From positions 1-6,704 of the forward strand of contig JAJRPL010000311.1 in assembly GCA_024280815.1 (NCBI GenBank): a stretch of 6,704 nt of DNA, written 5' to 3'. The notes beneath the pieces were generated by a model. The model made no database searches. It saw nothing but the letters and a program-made list of their open reading frames with translations, and had not been told where the DNA came from. Of this stretch, positions 1-6,215 are shown in pieces (position 1 is the first letter of the stretch; the number at the start of each line of letters is the position of its first letter). The position numbers were made by a program, and so were the translations under genes. This stretch comes from Bacteroidota bacterium. GTDB lineage: Bacteria; Bacteroidota; Bacteroidia; Flavobacteriales; Flavobacteriaceae.

Positions 1-651
1 ACTTCCATCAAAAACTTCATTTTCTTTAATTTCGAATTCATAAGTACCCGCAGTCATACTAATACATTCTTGTTCACCGCCATTACAAGCTCTTTGTATT
101 TTATTTCCGTAGATATAAATATGATGACTTGGTGTAAAAGGGTCTTCATATGCACGGGCAATAATTCCAGATGAAAAAGTATTATACGTTTTACATTTTT
201 CTATATAGATGTGATGTGAGCCCATAATCATAAAGCCAGCCCAGTCGTAGTGTAAATCGTAATTATTTCCGAAATTTTGGACTTTAATTCCTTGTACTTT
301 GATATACTTTTTATTTTTAATAAAAAACAATGCTGTACGACCTGAATTAATAATCATACCGCTTCCGTCAATAATAACGTCATCTCCTGATTTAGCTCTA
401 TATACAATGTATTTTCCATTGCTTCCAGAATTCTTAGGAATAACCTGTTCTTCATACGTGCCTTCTAAAATAACAACTTCATCACCTGCTACAAGTGTAT
501 TTGCAGCATGTTGAATGGTTTTCCAAGCCATATTTTCAGATGTTCCAGAGTTTGAGTCATTACCATTTTTGGCAACATAATAAGTTGTGGCATTTACACC
601 TATTGATATAAGAATAAATAGGAGTGTATAAATAAAATAAACCTTTTTCAT
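1..651 (-). CDS. Secreted right-handed parallel beta-helix (DUF1565-like) protein, N-terminal part
   Basis: The frame is open from the ATG at 651 to the window edge, giving 217 residues with no stop, so the C-terminus is missing. Residues 1-21 form a typical signal peptide (MKK, hydrophobic core, cleavage near VNA/TTYY), so the product is exported. Residues 23-68 carry the hallmark start of DUF1565/pectate-lyase-like beta-helix proteins: YYVAKNGNDSNSGTS, then AWKTIQHAA, AGDEVVILEGTYEE. Short beta-helix-like rungs follow (YIKVQGIKVQNFG, HHIYIEKCKTYN, HHIYIYGNKI, YEFEIKENEVFDG), each alternating strand and turn. Such folds occur in polysaccharide lyases (PL9- or PL6-like) and in cell-surface carbohydrate-binding or uncharacterised proteins. 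The catalytic region cannot be judged from this fragment, so lyase activity is only a possibility. It is separated from the transporter gene upstream by about 140 nt and seems to have its own promoter. Confidence 0.85.
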   Translation of the reverse strand, partial: MKKVYFIYTLLFILISIGVNATTYYVAKNGNDSNSGTSENMAWKTIQHAANTLVAGDEVVILEGTYEEQVIPKNSGSNGKYIVYRAKSGDDVIIDGSGMIINSGRTALFFIKNKKYIKVQGIKVQNFGNNYDLHYDWAGFMIMGSHHIYIEKCKTYNTFSSGIIARAYEDPFTPSHHIYIYGNKIQRACNGGEQECISMTAGTYEFEIKENEVFDGS

Positions 652-702
652 AGCTTGTTAATTTGATATTGAGCAATTTTCAGTTGGGCTGATTTATTTT
701 GG

Positions 703-710
703 CAAATTTA
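703..710 (-). promoter_or_regulatory. Putative -7 box of the beta-helix gene promoter
   Basis: Read on the minus strand the bases are TAAATTTG, an exact match to the Bacteroidota -7 consensus TAnnTTTG. The box lies about 50 nt upstream of the ATG at 651, which would give a leader of roughly 45 nt. No clear TTG-type -33 element is seen at the expected distance, so the call rests on the -7 box and its position in an intergenic region. Confidence 0.45.
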
Positions 711-713
711 AGT

Positions 714-741
714 AAAATATTATAAGTCAGTATAATACTTT
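714..741 (-). terminator. Weak A/T-rich hairpin, possible terminator of the nuclease-transporter unit
   Basis: Bases 714-724 pair with 731-741 around the 6-nt loop AGTCAG. The one non-Watson-Crick position (717 with 738) becomes a G-U pair in the minus-strand transcript, giving an 11-bp stem. It lies about 50 nt past the transporter stop codon. The stem has almost no G/C and is followed only by a poor U run, so it is much weaker than the other two terminators in this window and could be chance in A/T-rich DNA. Confidence 0.3.
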
Positions 742-791
742 TCAGTTTTTATTAACTAAAAGAAGTGAGGTGGAGTTGAAAATAGCAAAAT

Positions 792-2489
792 TTATCCTAG
801 AATCATCCCCGCAATGGTAGCTGACATTAATGAAGCTATTGAGCCACCAATTAATGCTTTCATACCGAATTCGGATAAAGTTTTCCGTTGACCAGGAGCT
901 AATGAGCCAATACCTCCAATTTGTATGCCTATAGAAGCAAAGTTGGCAAAACCGCATAACATATAAGTTGCCATTATGATAGATTTTTGATAACTTAAAT
1001 GTGTAGCATTGGCTACATTTTTTAAATCGGCCAATTGTATGTAGCCTACAAATTCGCTGGCAGCTAATTTAATACCTAGTAGTCGTCCCATGAGCATCAT
1101 ATCATCTTTAGCGACTCCAATTAACCACATTAGCGGGGCGAAGATAGTACCTAGTATTGCTTCTAAAGACAGTTGAGGGTAAGATGTATTTTTTGCCATC
1201 CAATCGTTAAGACTTGTGAAGTCCCCAATCCACCCAAAAATTCCGTTTATCATAGCAATAAATGCTACAAATACCAATAGCATAGCACCTACATTTACTG
1301 CTAAACGTAGGCCTTCAGTTGTACCATTAGCAATGGCATCTAATATATTAGCACCTATTTTTTCTGAAGAAACTTTCACATCAGTATTTACCTTTTCAGT
1401 TTGTGGATATAATATTTTTGAAACTACAATTGCACCTGGTGCAGCCATTACAGATGCAGCCAATAAATGTTTGGCATACATTAATCGTAAAACAGGGTCA
1501 TCACCCCCCAAAAAACCAATATAAGCAGCAAGAACAGCTCCGGCAACGGTAGCCATGCCACCTATCATAACCAGTAGCATTTCTGACTTATTCATTTTTT
1601 CTAAATAAGCCTTGATTAACAATGGAGCTTCTGTTTGACCCAAGAAAATATTACCGGCAACTGACAAACTTTCAGCACCTGAAATTCCTAAAACTTTGGA
1701 CAATAACATTGCCATGAATTTTACAACTTTTTGGATAATACCTAAATAGAACAATACAGAGGTTAATGCTGAAAAGAAAATAATAGTGGGTAATACTTGA
1801 AAAGCAAAAATGAACCCAAATGTATCCATATCACCTACCAATCCTTGGAATAAAAATTGACTACCAGCACGGGTAAAATCTAAAACACTTACAAAAACAC
1901 TACCTACAAAGTCAAACCCTTTTTGAACAAAAGGCACTTTTAAAACTCCAATAGCTATGATTAATTGAAAGGCTAAACCAATGCCTACGGTTTTCCAATT
2001 GATGGCTTTTTTATTATTGCTAAATAGAAAGGCTATAAATATTAAGGAAATCATTCCTAAAACACCACGCCATAATGAGTTTGTTGAAAATCCTTGGCTT
2101 GGTATGATAGTGCTGTTTTTTGTTTGAGAAATTGTAGTTTTGTTTTTTTTAAACGCAGTAAAATTATAGATAACATCTTTTTCATTAAATACAAATGTTG
2201 AATCGGTCAATTCACGTATTTTATATTTTCTAATGGTGTCTTTGGGAGAGTTATAGTAAAAAATCAATAAATTATTTTGATGAATATAATCACCTGTAGA
2301 AATGGCAGAAGTTCTTTTAAAGCTAAATTCACCTTTTTCAAGTGTTAAGAAATCAGCCTTTTTAGTTGTGTTTGTTAATTGCCCGTCTATGTTTTCAACA
2401 GATTGAAGTTGCCATTTTTTTTCAACCTCTTGAGCTTTAATAAATTGAAAACTAGATAAAATTATAACTAAAAAAAATAGATTTTTCAT
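792..2489 (-). CDS. CNT-family (NupC-type) nucleoside transporter with N-terminal lipocalin-like domain
   Basis: A 565-residue inner-membrane protein expected to import nucleosides by cation symport (concentrative nucleoside transporter family). Residues 1-20 look like a signal peptide ending KAQ. Residues about 21-115 form a soluble beta-rich, lipocalin-like domain (EKKWQLQSVENIDGQ, FLTLEKGEFSF, LLIFYY, YKIRELTDSTFVF) that should face the periplasm. The transporter core runs from about 138 to 565 with many hydrophobic segments. CNT signatures are clear: GNIFLGQTEAPLLIKAYL (279-296), GGMATVAGAVLAAYIG (310-325), AAPGAIVVSKILYPQTE (349-365), NGTTEGLRLAVNVGAM (388-403) and CGFANFASIGIQIGG (512-526). 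Compared from memory with Vibrio cholerae CNT, Q285, T286, E287, E479, N516 and S519 match its nucleoside-binding residues. Typical bacterial CNTs such as E. coli NupC are about 400 residues, so the extra length is the N-terminal domain. It is downstream of the nuclease gene by 17 nt and probably co-transcribed. The nucleoside specificity and the role of the lipocalin-like domain are unknown. Confidence 0.93.
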   Translation of the reverse strand: MKNLFFLVIILSSFQFIKAQEVEKKWQLQSVENIDGQLTNTTKKADFLTLEKGEFSFKRTSAISTGDYIHQNNLLIFYYNSPKDTIRKYKIRELTDSTFVFNEKDVIYNFTAFKKNKTTISQTKNSTIIPSQGFSTNSLWRGVLGMISLIFIAFLFSNNKKAINWKTVGIGLAFQLIIAIGVLKVPFVQKGFDFVGSVFVSVLDFTRAGSQFLFQGLVGDMDTFGFIFAFQVLPTIIFFSALTSVLFYLGIIQKVVKFMAMLLSKVLGISGAESLSVAGNIFLGQTEAPLLIKAYLEKMNKSEMLLVMIGGMATVAGAVLAAYIGFLGGDDPVLRLMYAKHLLAASVMAAPGAIVVSKILYPQTEKVNTDVKVSSEKIGANILDAIANGTTEGLRLAVNVGAMLLVFVAFIAMINGIFGWIGDFTSLNDWMAKNTSYPQLSLEAILGTIFAPLMWLIGVAKDDMMLMGRLLGIKLAASEFVGYIQLADLKNVANATHLSYQKSIIMATYMLCGFANFASIGIQIGGIGSLAPGQRKTLSEFGMKALIGGSIASLMSATIAGMILG

Positions 2490-2506
2490 AAATAGAAAAT
2501 TGGGAG

Positions 2507-3109
2507 TTATTTTTTACGTTTGTCAATTTCATCTCTTAGTTTTGCTGCCAATTCATAATCTTCATTTGCTACGGCTTCATCTAATTGCGTATGTAATTCT
2601 TCTAAAGAAATTTCTTCATATGAAGCGTCTTCTGCAATATCTAGAGCAAGCTCTTCAATTTCAATTTTTGCTTGTGTTAATTCTGGTTCTTCTTTAATTT
2701 TCAAGAAAATACCCGCTTTGTCTAAAATATTCTCATAAGTAAATATTGGTGCGTTGAACCGTGTTGCTAAAGCAATAGCATCTGAAGTTCTAGCATCAAT
2801 AATTTCTTCAATTTTATCGCGTTCGCAAATTAAACTTGAATAAAATACACCATCAACCAATTTATGAATAATTACTTGTTTTACTTTAATGTTAAACCGA
2901 TCAGAAAAACTTTTAAATAAATCATGTGTTAAAGGTCTAGGAGGTTTAATCTCTTTTTCTAATGCAATGGCAATTGATTGTGCTTCAAAAGCACCAATGA
3001 TTATTGGTAAGGTTCTTTCACCTTCAACTTCTTTTAAAACCAACGCATAGGCACCACTTTGTGTTTGACTGTACGATATTCCTTTTATGTTAAGGCGGAC
3101 TAAGCTCAT
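2507..3109 (-). CDS. Bifunctional nuclease family protein (DUF151 domain plus UVR motif)
   Basis: A 200-residue cytoplasmic protein. Residues about 1-135 are the DUF151/BFN domain, with conserved stretches TLPIIIGAFEAQSIAIALE (33-51), RPLTHDLF (58-65) and IDARTSDAIALATRFNAPIF (104-123). Residues about 168-198 form a UvrB/UvrC-type UVR motif (LEELHTQLDEAVANEDYELA, then AKLRDEIDKR), predicted to be a helical hairpin for protein contacts. BFN proteins from plants have been reported to have RNase and DNase activity, but the bacterial role is poorly defined, so nuclease activity is family knowledge rather than something this sequence proves. No catalytic residue can be assigned with confidence. 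The gene is first in a unit with the nucleoside transporter and starts only 12 nt after the U-tract of the etfA terminator. I see no good -7 box between that terminator and the ATG. Confidence 0.92.
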   Translation of the reverse strand: MSLVRLNIKGISYSQTQSGAYALVLKEVEGERTLPIIIGAFEAQSIAIALEKEIKPPRPLTHDLFKSFSDRFNIKVKQVIIHKLVDGVFYSSLICERDKIEEIIDARTSDAIALATRFNAPIFTYENILDKAGIFLKIKEEPELTQAKIEIEELALDIAEDASYEEISLEELHTQLDEAVANEDYELAAKLRDEIDKRKK

Positions 3110-3121
3110 AGTTTGTTGTGT

Positions 3122-3171
3122 AAAAAAAACTGTCTAATTTAAAGGGTGTTTACATCCAATAAATTAGACAG
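3122..3171 (-). terminator. Strong intrinsic terminator of etfBA
   Basis: A perfect 12-bp stem pairs 3130-3141 (CTGTCTAATTTA on the plus strand) with 3160-3171 (TAAATTAGACAG), enclosing an 18-nt loop that can itself form a short inner stem (GGGTG with CATCC). On the minus strand the stem is followed at once by eight T residues (3129-3122). The T run on this side only shows that it ends transcripts coming from etfA, whose stop codon is about 27 nt upstream. The next gene on the same strand begins at 3109. Confidence 0.9.
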
Positions 3172-3197
3172 CCTTTCAGGGGCACAATTTAATAAAA

Positions 3198-4160
3198 TTA
3201 TGCGTTTTGAGCCTTAAATTCTTTTAACTTTTCTATTAATTTTGGTACAACTTCAAAAGCATCACCAACCACACCATAATCTGCAGCCTTAAAAAATGGA
3301 GCTTCAGGGTCAGTATTAATAACTACTTTTACTTTAGAGGAGTTGATACCAGCCAAATGTTGAATGGCACCAGATATACCAATAGCAATGTATAAATTTG
3401 AGGCCACAGGTTTTCCAGTTTGTCCCACGTGTTCACTATGTGGTCTCCAACCAAGATCAGAAACTGGCTTAGAACATGCAGTTGCTGCTCCTAAAACATC
3501 AGCTAATTCTTCTATCATTCCCCAGTTTTCAGGGCCTTTTAATCCACGACCACCCGAAACAACAATATCAGCATCAGCTATAGTTACTTTTCCAGATGAT
3601 TTTTCAACTGCTTCAAGTTTAATTCTACCAGCTTTCAATTCTGGTGAAAATTCAGAGACAGTACTTTCAGTAGGGCTTTCTTTTAGTCCAAATGAATTCT
3701 TTGCCAGCCCAAGAACTTTTTTGTCTGTTTTTATTTCAGTAAAATTAAAAGCTTTATTAGAAAATGCTTTTCGTTTTACTGTAAACGGAGTGGTAGAACT
3801 AGGTAAATCTACTACATTAGAAACATACCCAGCTTCAAGTTTTGCTGCAGCTAACGGAGCAACATAAGAACCGTTAGCACTAGAGTCAAAGATAACTACA
3901 GAAGCATCTTCTTGGTTTGATGCTGCTACAATATATTCAGCCCAAACAGAAGCATCAGCAGTTTTAAGATTATCACCGTTACCAATTAATATTTTTTCTG
4001 CTCCATGTTTAGACAATTCATTAATGTCTTCAACAAAAGCAGTAATTACTACTAGATTTGTTTGCATTTTTGAGGCTAATTCTTTTCCGTAAGAAACCAC
4101 TTCTAATGCACTTTTTTTAAATTTTCCTTCCGATGATTCGGCAAATACTAATATTGACAT
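3198..4160 (-). CDS. etfA: Electron transfer flavoprotein alpha subunit
   Basis: A 320-residue soluble protein of normal family length. With EtfB it forms the FAD- and AMP-containing heterodimer that takes electrons from acyl-CoA and related dehydrogenases and passes them towards the quinone pool through ETF:quinone oxidoreductase. Residues 1 to about 185 form the N-terminal alpha/beta domain (MSILVFAES). Residues about 196-315 form the FAD-binding domain: ADIVVSGGRGLKGPENW (197-213), HVGQTGKPVASNLYIAIGIS (244-263), GAIQHLAG (264-271), NTDPEAPFFKAADYGVVGD (282-300). T248 and H268 match the FAD-contacting Thr266 and His286 of human ETF by motif counting. The residue matching human Arg249 is Lys here (K231, in CSKPVSDLGW). 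The gene follows etfB after a 71-nt A/T-rich gap with no strong signal, so the two are probably one transcript. A strong terminator follows. Confidence 0.97.
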   Translation of the reverse strand: MSILVFAESSEGKFKKSALEVVSYGKELASKMQTNLVVITAFVEDINELSKHGAEKILIGNGDNLKTADASVWAEYIVAASNQEDASVVIFDSSANGSYVAPLAAAKLEAGYVSNVVDLPSSTTPFTVKRKAFSNKAFNFTEIKTDKKVLGLAKNSFGLKESPTESTVSEFSPELKAGRIKLEAVEKSSGKVTIADADIVVSGGRGLKGPENWGMIEELADVLGAATACSKPVSDLGWRPHSEHVGQTGKPVASNLYIAIGISGAIQHLAGINSSKVKVVINTDPEAPFFKAADYGVVGDAFEVVPKLIEKLKEFKAQNA

Positions 4161-4231
4161 AAATTATATTTTTTATCTTGAATTATTATCAAAATCTATT
4201 TAACGTTATCTAAATTATTTATTACTACCTA

Positions 4232-4978
4232 CTAAATCACTTTAGCTTCGTTGTGTAGTAAATCAACCAATTCACCTATATTATCGGCGTCAACTAATTT
4301 TATAGCACCTTTTGGTGCAGGTTTTTCAAAGTTTTTTGAAAAAGTAGCAGGCTCACTTGCAACAGACTCAACTACAGTCAAAGGTTTTTTGCGAGCCATC
4401 ATGATACCTCTCATATTAGGGATGCGTAAATCTTTTTCTTCTACAATGCCTTTTTGACAGCCTATAACTAAAGGTAAATTTGTGCTTAAAGTTTCTTTAC
4501 CTCCATCTATTTCTCTTGAAGCTGTTACGTTTGAACCATCAATTTCTAAACCAATGCATGCATTGATAAAATTATAGCCTAAAAAGGTTGCTAACATACC
4601 AGGTACCATTCCTCCATTATAATCTATAGACTCTCTTCCGGCAAGAACAATATCATAAGCACCATTTTTAACAACTTCAGCAAGTTGTTTAGCTACTAAA
4701 TAGCCGTCAGTTGCTTCAGTATTTACACGTATAGCATCATCAGCACCGATTGCCAACGCTTTACGTAAAGTAGGTTCTGTAGTAGTATTTCCTACATTTA
4801 TTACAGTTACAGAAGCTCCTTGTTTTTCTTTAAACCACATGGCTCTAGTCAAAGCAAATTCATCGTAAGGATTGATGACAAATTGAACGCCATTGGTATC
4901 AAATTTTGAATCACCTTCTGTGAAATTAATTTTTGAAGTGGTGTCAGGAACATGACTTATACAAACTAATATTTTCAT
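4232..4978 (-). CDS. etfB: Electron transfer flavoprotein beta subunit
   Basis: A 248-residue partner of EtfA, close to the usual family length of about 250. The N-terminus MKILVCISHVPDTTSKI and the NPYDEFALTRA segment (36-46) are typical. IGADDAIRV (77-85) and LAGRESIDYNGGMVPGMLA (112-130) belong to the AMP-binding fold. The ETF-beta signature region is VTASREIDGGKETL (151-164) followed by LPLVIGCQKG (168-177). PNMRGIMMARKKPL (187-200) corresponds to the recognition loop with which ETF docks on its dehydrogenase partners. It is first in the etfBA unit, with a leader of roughly 40 nt if the promoter inferred at 5026-5033 is right. It is divergent from pdhB across a 166-nt region that contains a perfect 28-bp inverted repeat, so regulation by a dimeric repressor is likely. 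Confidence 0.97.
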   Translation of the reverse strand: MKILVCISHVPDTTSKINFTEGDSKFDTNGVQFVINPYDEFALTRAMWFKEKQGASVTVINVGNTTTEPTLRKALAIGADDAIRVNTEATDGYLVAKQLAEVVKNGAYDIVLAGRESIDYNGGMVPGMLATFLGYNFINACIGLEIDGSNVTASREIDGGKETLSTNLPLVIGCQKGIVEEKDLRIPNMRGIMMARKKPLTVVESVASEPATFSKNFEKPAPKGAIKLVDADNIGELVDLLHNEAKVI

Positions 4979-5025
4979 TTTTTAAATATTTTTACTGTTA
5001 AAATGATGTGTTTTAAACATGATAG

Positions 5026-5033
5026 CGAAGTTA
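5026..5033 (-). promoter_or_regulatory. Possible -7 box of the etfBA promoter
   Basis: Read on the minus strand the bases are TAACTTCG, which fits the Bacteroidota -7 consensus TAnnTTTG with one change. It lies 47 nt upstream of the etfB ATG. The -33 region that would go with it falls inside the palindrome at 5046-5073. No clean TTG is present there, so the box is an inference from position and partial match. Confidence 0.35.
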
Positions 5034-5045
5034 CAACATTTTTTT

Positions 5046-5073
5046 TAATTTACTATGCGTGCATAGTAAATTA
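5046..5073. promoter_or_regulatory. Perfect 13+2+13 inverted repeat, probable operator in the etfB-pdhB divergent region
   Basis: The left arm TAATTTACTATGC (5046-5058) and the right arm GCATAGTAAATTA (5061-5073) are exact reverse complements separated by GT. The length and symmetry suit a dimeric winged-helix or helix-turn-helix regulator such as MarR or TetR type. There is no flanking T run of the kind that would make it a terminator, apart from the A/T-rich background. It covers the expected -33 region of the inferred etfB promoter but sits about 37 nt upstream of the pdhB -7 box. Repression of etfBA is therefore more likely than direct repression of pdhB. Links to fatty-acid oxidation genes are plausible because ETF serves acyl-CoA dehydrogenases, but the regulator is not in this window. 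Confidence 0.7.
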
Positions 5074-5109
5074 TTTAACTATAGAACTATTTTATTGCTC
5101 TTTATTTTC

Positions 5110-5117
5110 TATTTTTG
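5110..5117 (+). promoter_or_regulatory. Putative -7 box of the pdhB promoter
   Basis: The bases TATTTTTG match the TAnnTTTG consensus of Bacteroidota exactly and lie 27 nt before the pdhB ATG, giving a short leader of about 20 nt. No clear TTG -33 element is present 17-23 nt upstream, where the sequence is only A/T-rich. Confidence 0.5.
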
Positions 5118-5144
5118 CAAGCTAACAATTGATACCAATATAAA

Positions 5145-6128
5145 ATGAGAACAATTCAATTTAGAGAAGCTATTTGTGAAGCAATGAGTGAAGAAATGCG
5201 TCGCGATGAATCTATCTACTTAATGGGAGAAGAAGTTGCCGAATATAATGGTGCATACAAAGCTTCAAAAGGGATGTTAGACGAATTTGGTGCCAAGCGA
5301 GTGATAGATACACCAATTGCTGAACTAGGTTTTGCAGGAATTGCTATTGGTTCAACGATGACAGGTAATAGACCTATCGTTGAGTATATGACTTTTAATT
5401 TCTCTTTGGTGGGGATAGATCAGATTATAAATAATGCAGCAAAAATAAGACAAATGTCTGGTGGTCAGTTTCCATGTCCTATTGTCTTTAGAGGACCAAC
5501 AGGTTCGGCAGGACAATTAGGAGCTACACATTCACAAGCTTTTGAAAATTGGTTTGCTAATACACCAGGTTTAAAGGTGATAGTGCCATCAAATCCCTAT
5601 GACGCAAAAGGATTGCTAAAAGCAGCTATTAGAGATGATGATCCTGTAATTTTTATGGAATCAGAGCAAATGTATGGAGACAAAGGTGAAGTGCCTGATG
5701 GAGAATATGTATTGCCAATTGGTGTTGCCGATATAAAAAGAGAAGGAACTGACGTTACGATTGTCTCCTTCGGAAAAATAATAAAAGAAGCTTATAAAGC
5801 AGCTGATATTTTAGAAAAAGATGGGGTTTCTGTAGAAATTATAGATTTACGTACGGTAAGACCATTAGATTATGATGCCATACTTAAATCTGTTAAAAAA
5901 ACAAACAGATTGGTAGTTTTAGAAGAAGCTTGGCCTTTTGCTAGCGTAGCTTCTGAAATTGCATATCAAGTACAAGAACAAGCTTTTGATTATTTAGATG
6001 CACCTATACAGCGTATCACTACGGCTGATACACCTGCAGCGTATTCGCCAGTTTTGTTAGAAGAATGGTTGCCAAATGTAAATGATGTTGTTAAGGCTGT
6101 AAAATCTGTAATGTATATCAAGAACTAA
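5145..6128 (+). CDS. pdhB: Pyruvate dehydrogenase E1 component subunit beta
   Basis: A 327-residue subunit of the heterotetrameric (alpha2beta2) thiamine-diphosphate E1 enzyme, which decarboxylates pyruvate and transfers the acetyl group to the lipoyl arm of E2. The N-terminal transketolase-like domain (about 1-180) has MGEEVAEYNGAYKASKGML (27-45), DTPIAELGFAGIAIGS (55-70) with E60 at the position that contacts thiamine diphosphate, PIVEYMTFNF (77-86) and RGPTGSAGQLGATHSQAFE (116-134) with the conserved active-site His129. The C-terminal domain (about 195-320) has VTIVSFGKIIKEA, the DLRTVRPLD motif (234-242) and LEEAWPFASVASEIA. Length and motifs are those of a PDH-type E1 beta, and GGQFPCPIVFRGP argues for the PDH rather than branched-chain 2-oxoacid branch, though this is less certain without a tree. 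Neither pdhA nor pdhC adjoins it here. It has its own -7 box and a strong terminator, so it is probably monocistronic. Confidence 0.95.
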   Translation: MRTIQFREAICEAMSEEMRRDESIYLMGEEVAEYNGAYKASKGMLDEFGAKRVIDTPIAELGFAGIAIGSTMTGNRPIVEYMTFNFSLVGIDQIINNAAKIRQMSGGQFPCPIVFRGPTGSAGQLGATHSQAFENWFANTPGLKVIVPSNPYDAKGLLKAAIRDDDPVIFMESEQMYGDKGEVPDGEYVLPIGVADIKREGTDVTIVSFGKIIKEAYKAADILEKDGVSVEIIDLRTVRPLDYDAILKSVKKTNRLVVLEEAWPFASVASEIAYQVQEQAFDYLDAPIQRITTADTPAAYSPVLLEEWLPNVNDVVKAVKSVMYIKN

Positions 6129-6155
6129 AATATTTTGGCATTAAAATTGTAATAT

Positions 6156-6190
6156 AAAACCTTTTACGAAACCTTGTAAAAGGTTTTTTT
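6156..6190 (+). terminator. Strong intrinsic terminator of pdhB
   Basis: A perfect 12-bp stem pairs 6156-6167 (AAAACCTTTTAC) with 6176-6187 (GTAAAAGGTTTT) around the 8-nt loop GAAACCTT, with a run of seven T residues at 6184-6190. It begins 28 nt after the pdhB stop codon. The next gene on the same strand starts only 25 nt after the T run. Confidence 0.9.
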
Positions 6191-6215
6191 ACTTAACATA
6201 GTAAACTCTAAAAAA

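Larger units (their letters stand above)
652..791. other. Intergenic region between beta-helix gene and transporter gene
   Basis: This 140-nt A/T-rich spacer separates two genes on the minus strand. It holds a weak A/T-rich hairpin (714-741) that may end the transporter transcript, followed in the direction of transcription by a TAnnTTTG box (710-703) that suits a promoter for the beta-helix gene. I see no small ORF or RNA gene in it. Confidence 0.6.

Noticed and set aside
299..514. A 71-codon open frame on the plus strand
   Set aside because: It overlaps the beta-helix gene, which has a signal peptide and family motifs in the opposite frame.
1216..1524. A 102-codon open frame antisense to the transporter gene
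   Set aside because: It is embedded in the conserved CNT core and encodes nothing recognisable; it is a shadow of the real gene.
792..2489. Suspicion that the long transporter is an artefact of two joined genes
   Set aside because: The frame is continuous, the signal peptide is at the very N-terminus, and a linker joins the two domains without a stop or second leader.
3364..3867. A 167-codon open frame antisense to etfA
   Set aside because: It lies wholly inside etfA on the opposite strand, has no recognisable domain and no leader, and its composition is what the reverse complement of etfA codons would give.
4161..4231. Possible internal promoter in the etfB-etfA gap
   Set aside because: Only a loose match (TAGATTTTG, one base too long) is seen and no -33 element; A/T-rich sequence gives such matches by chance.
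4979..5025. Possible riboswitch or structured leader before etfB
   Set aside because: The stretch is short and A/T-rich, with only minor imperfect symmetry around GTTTTAAAC and no conserved RNA motif I recognise.
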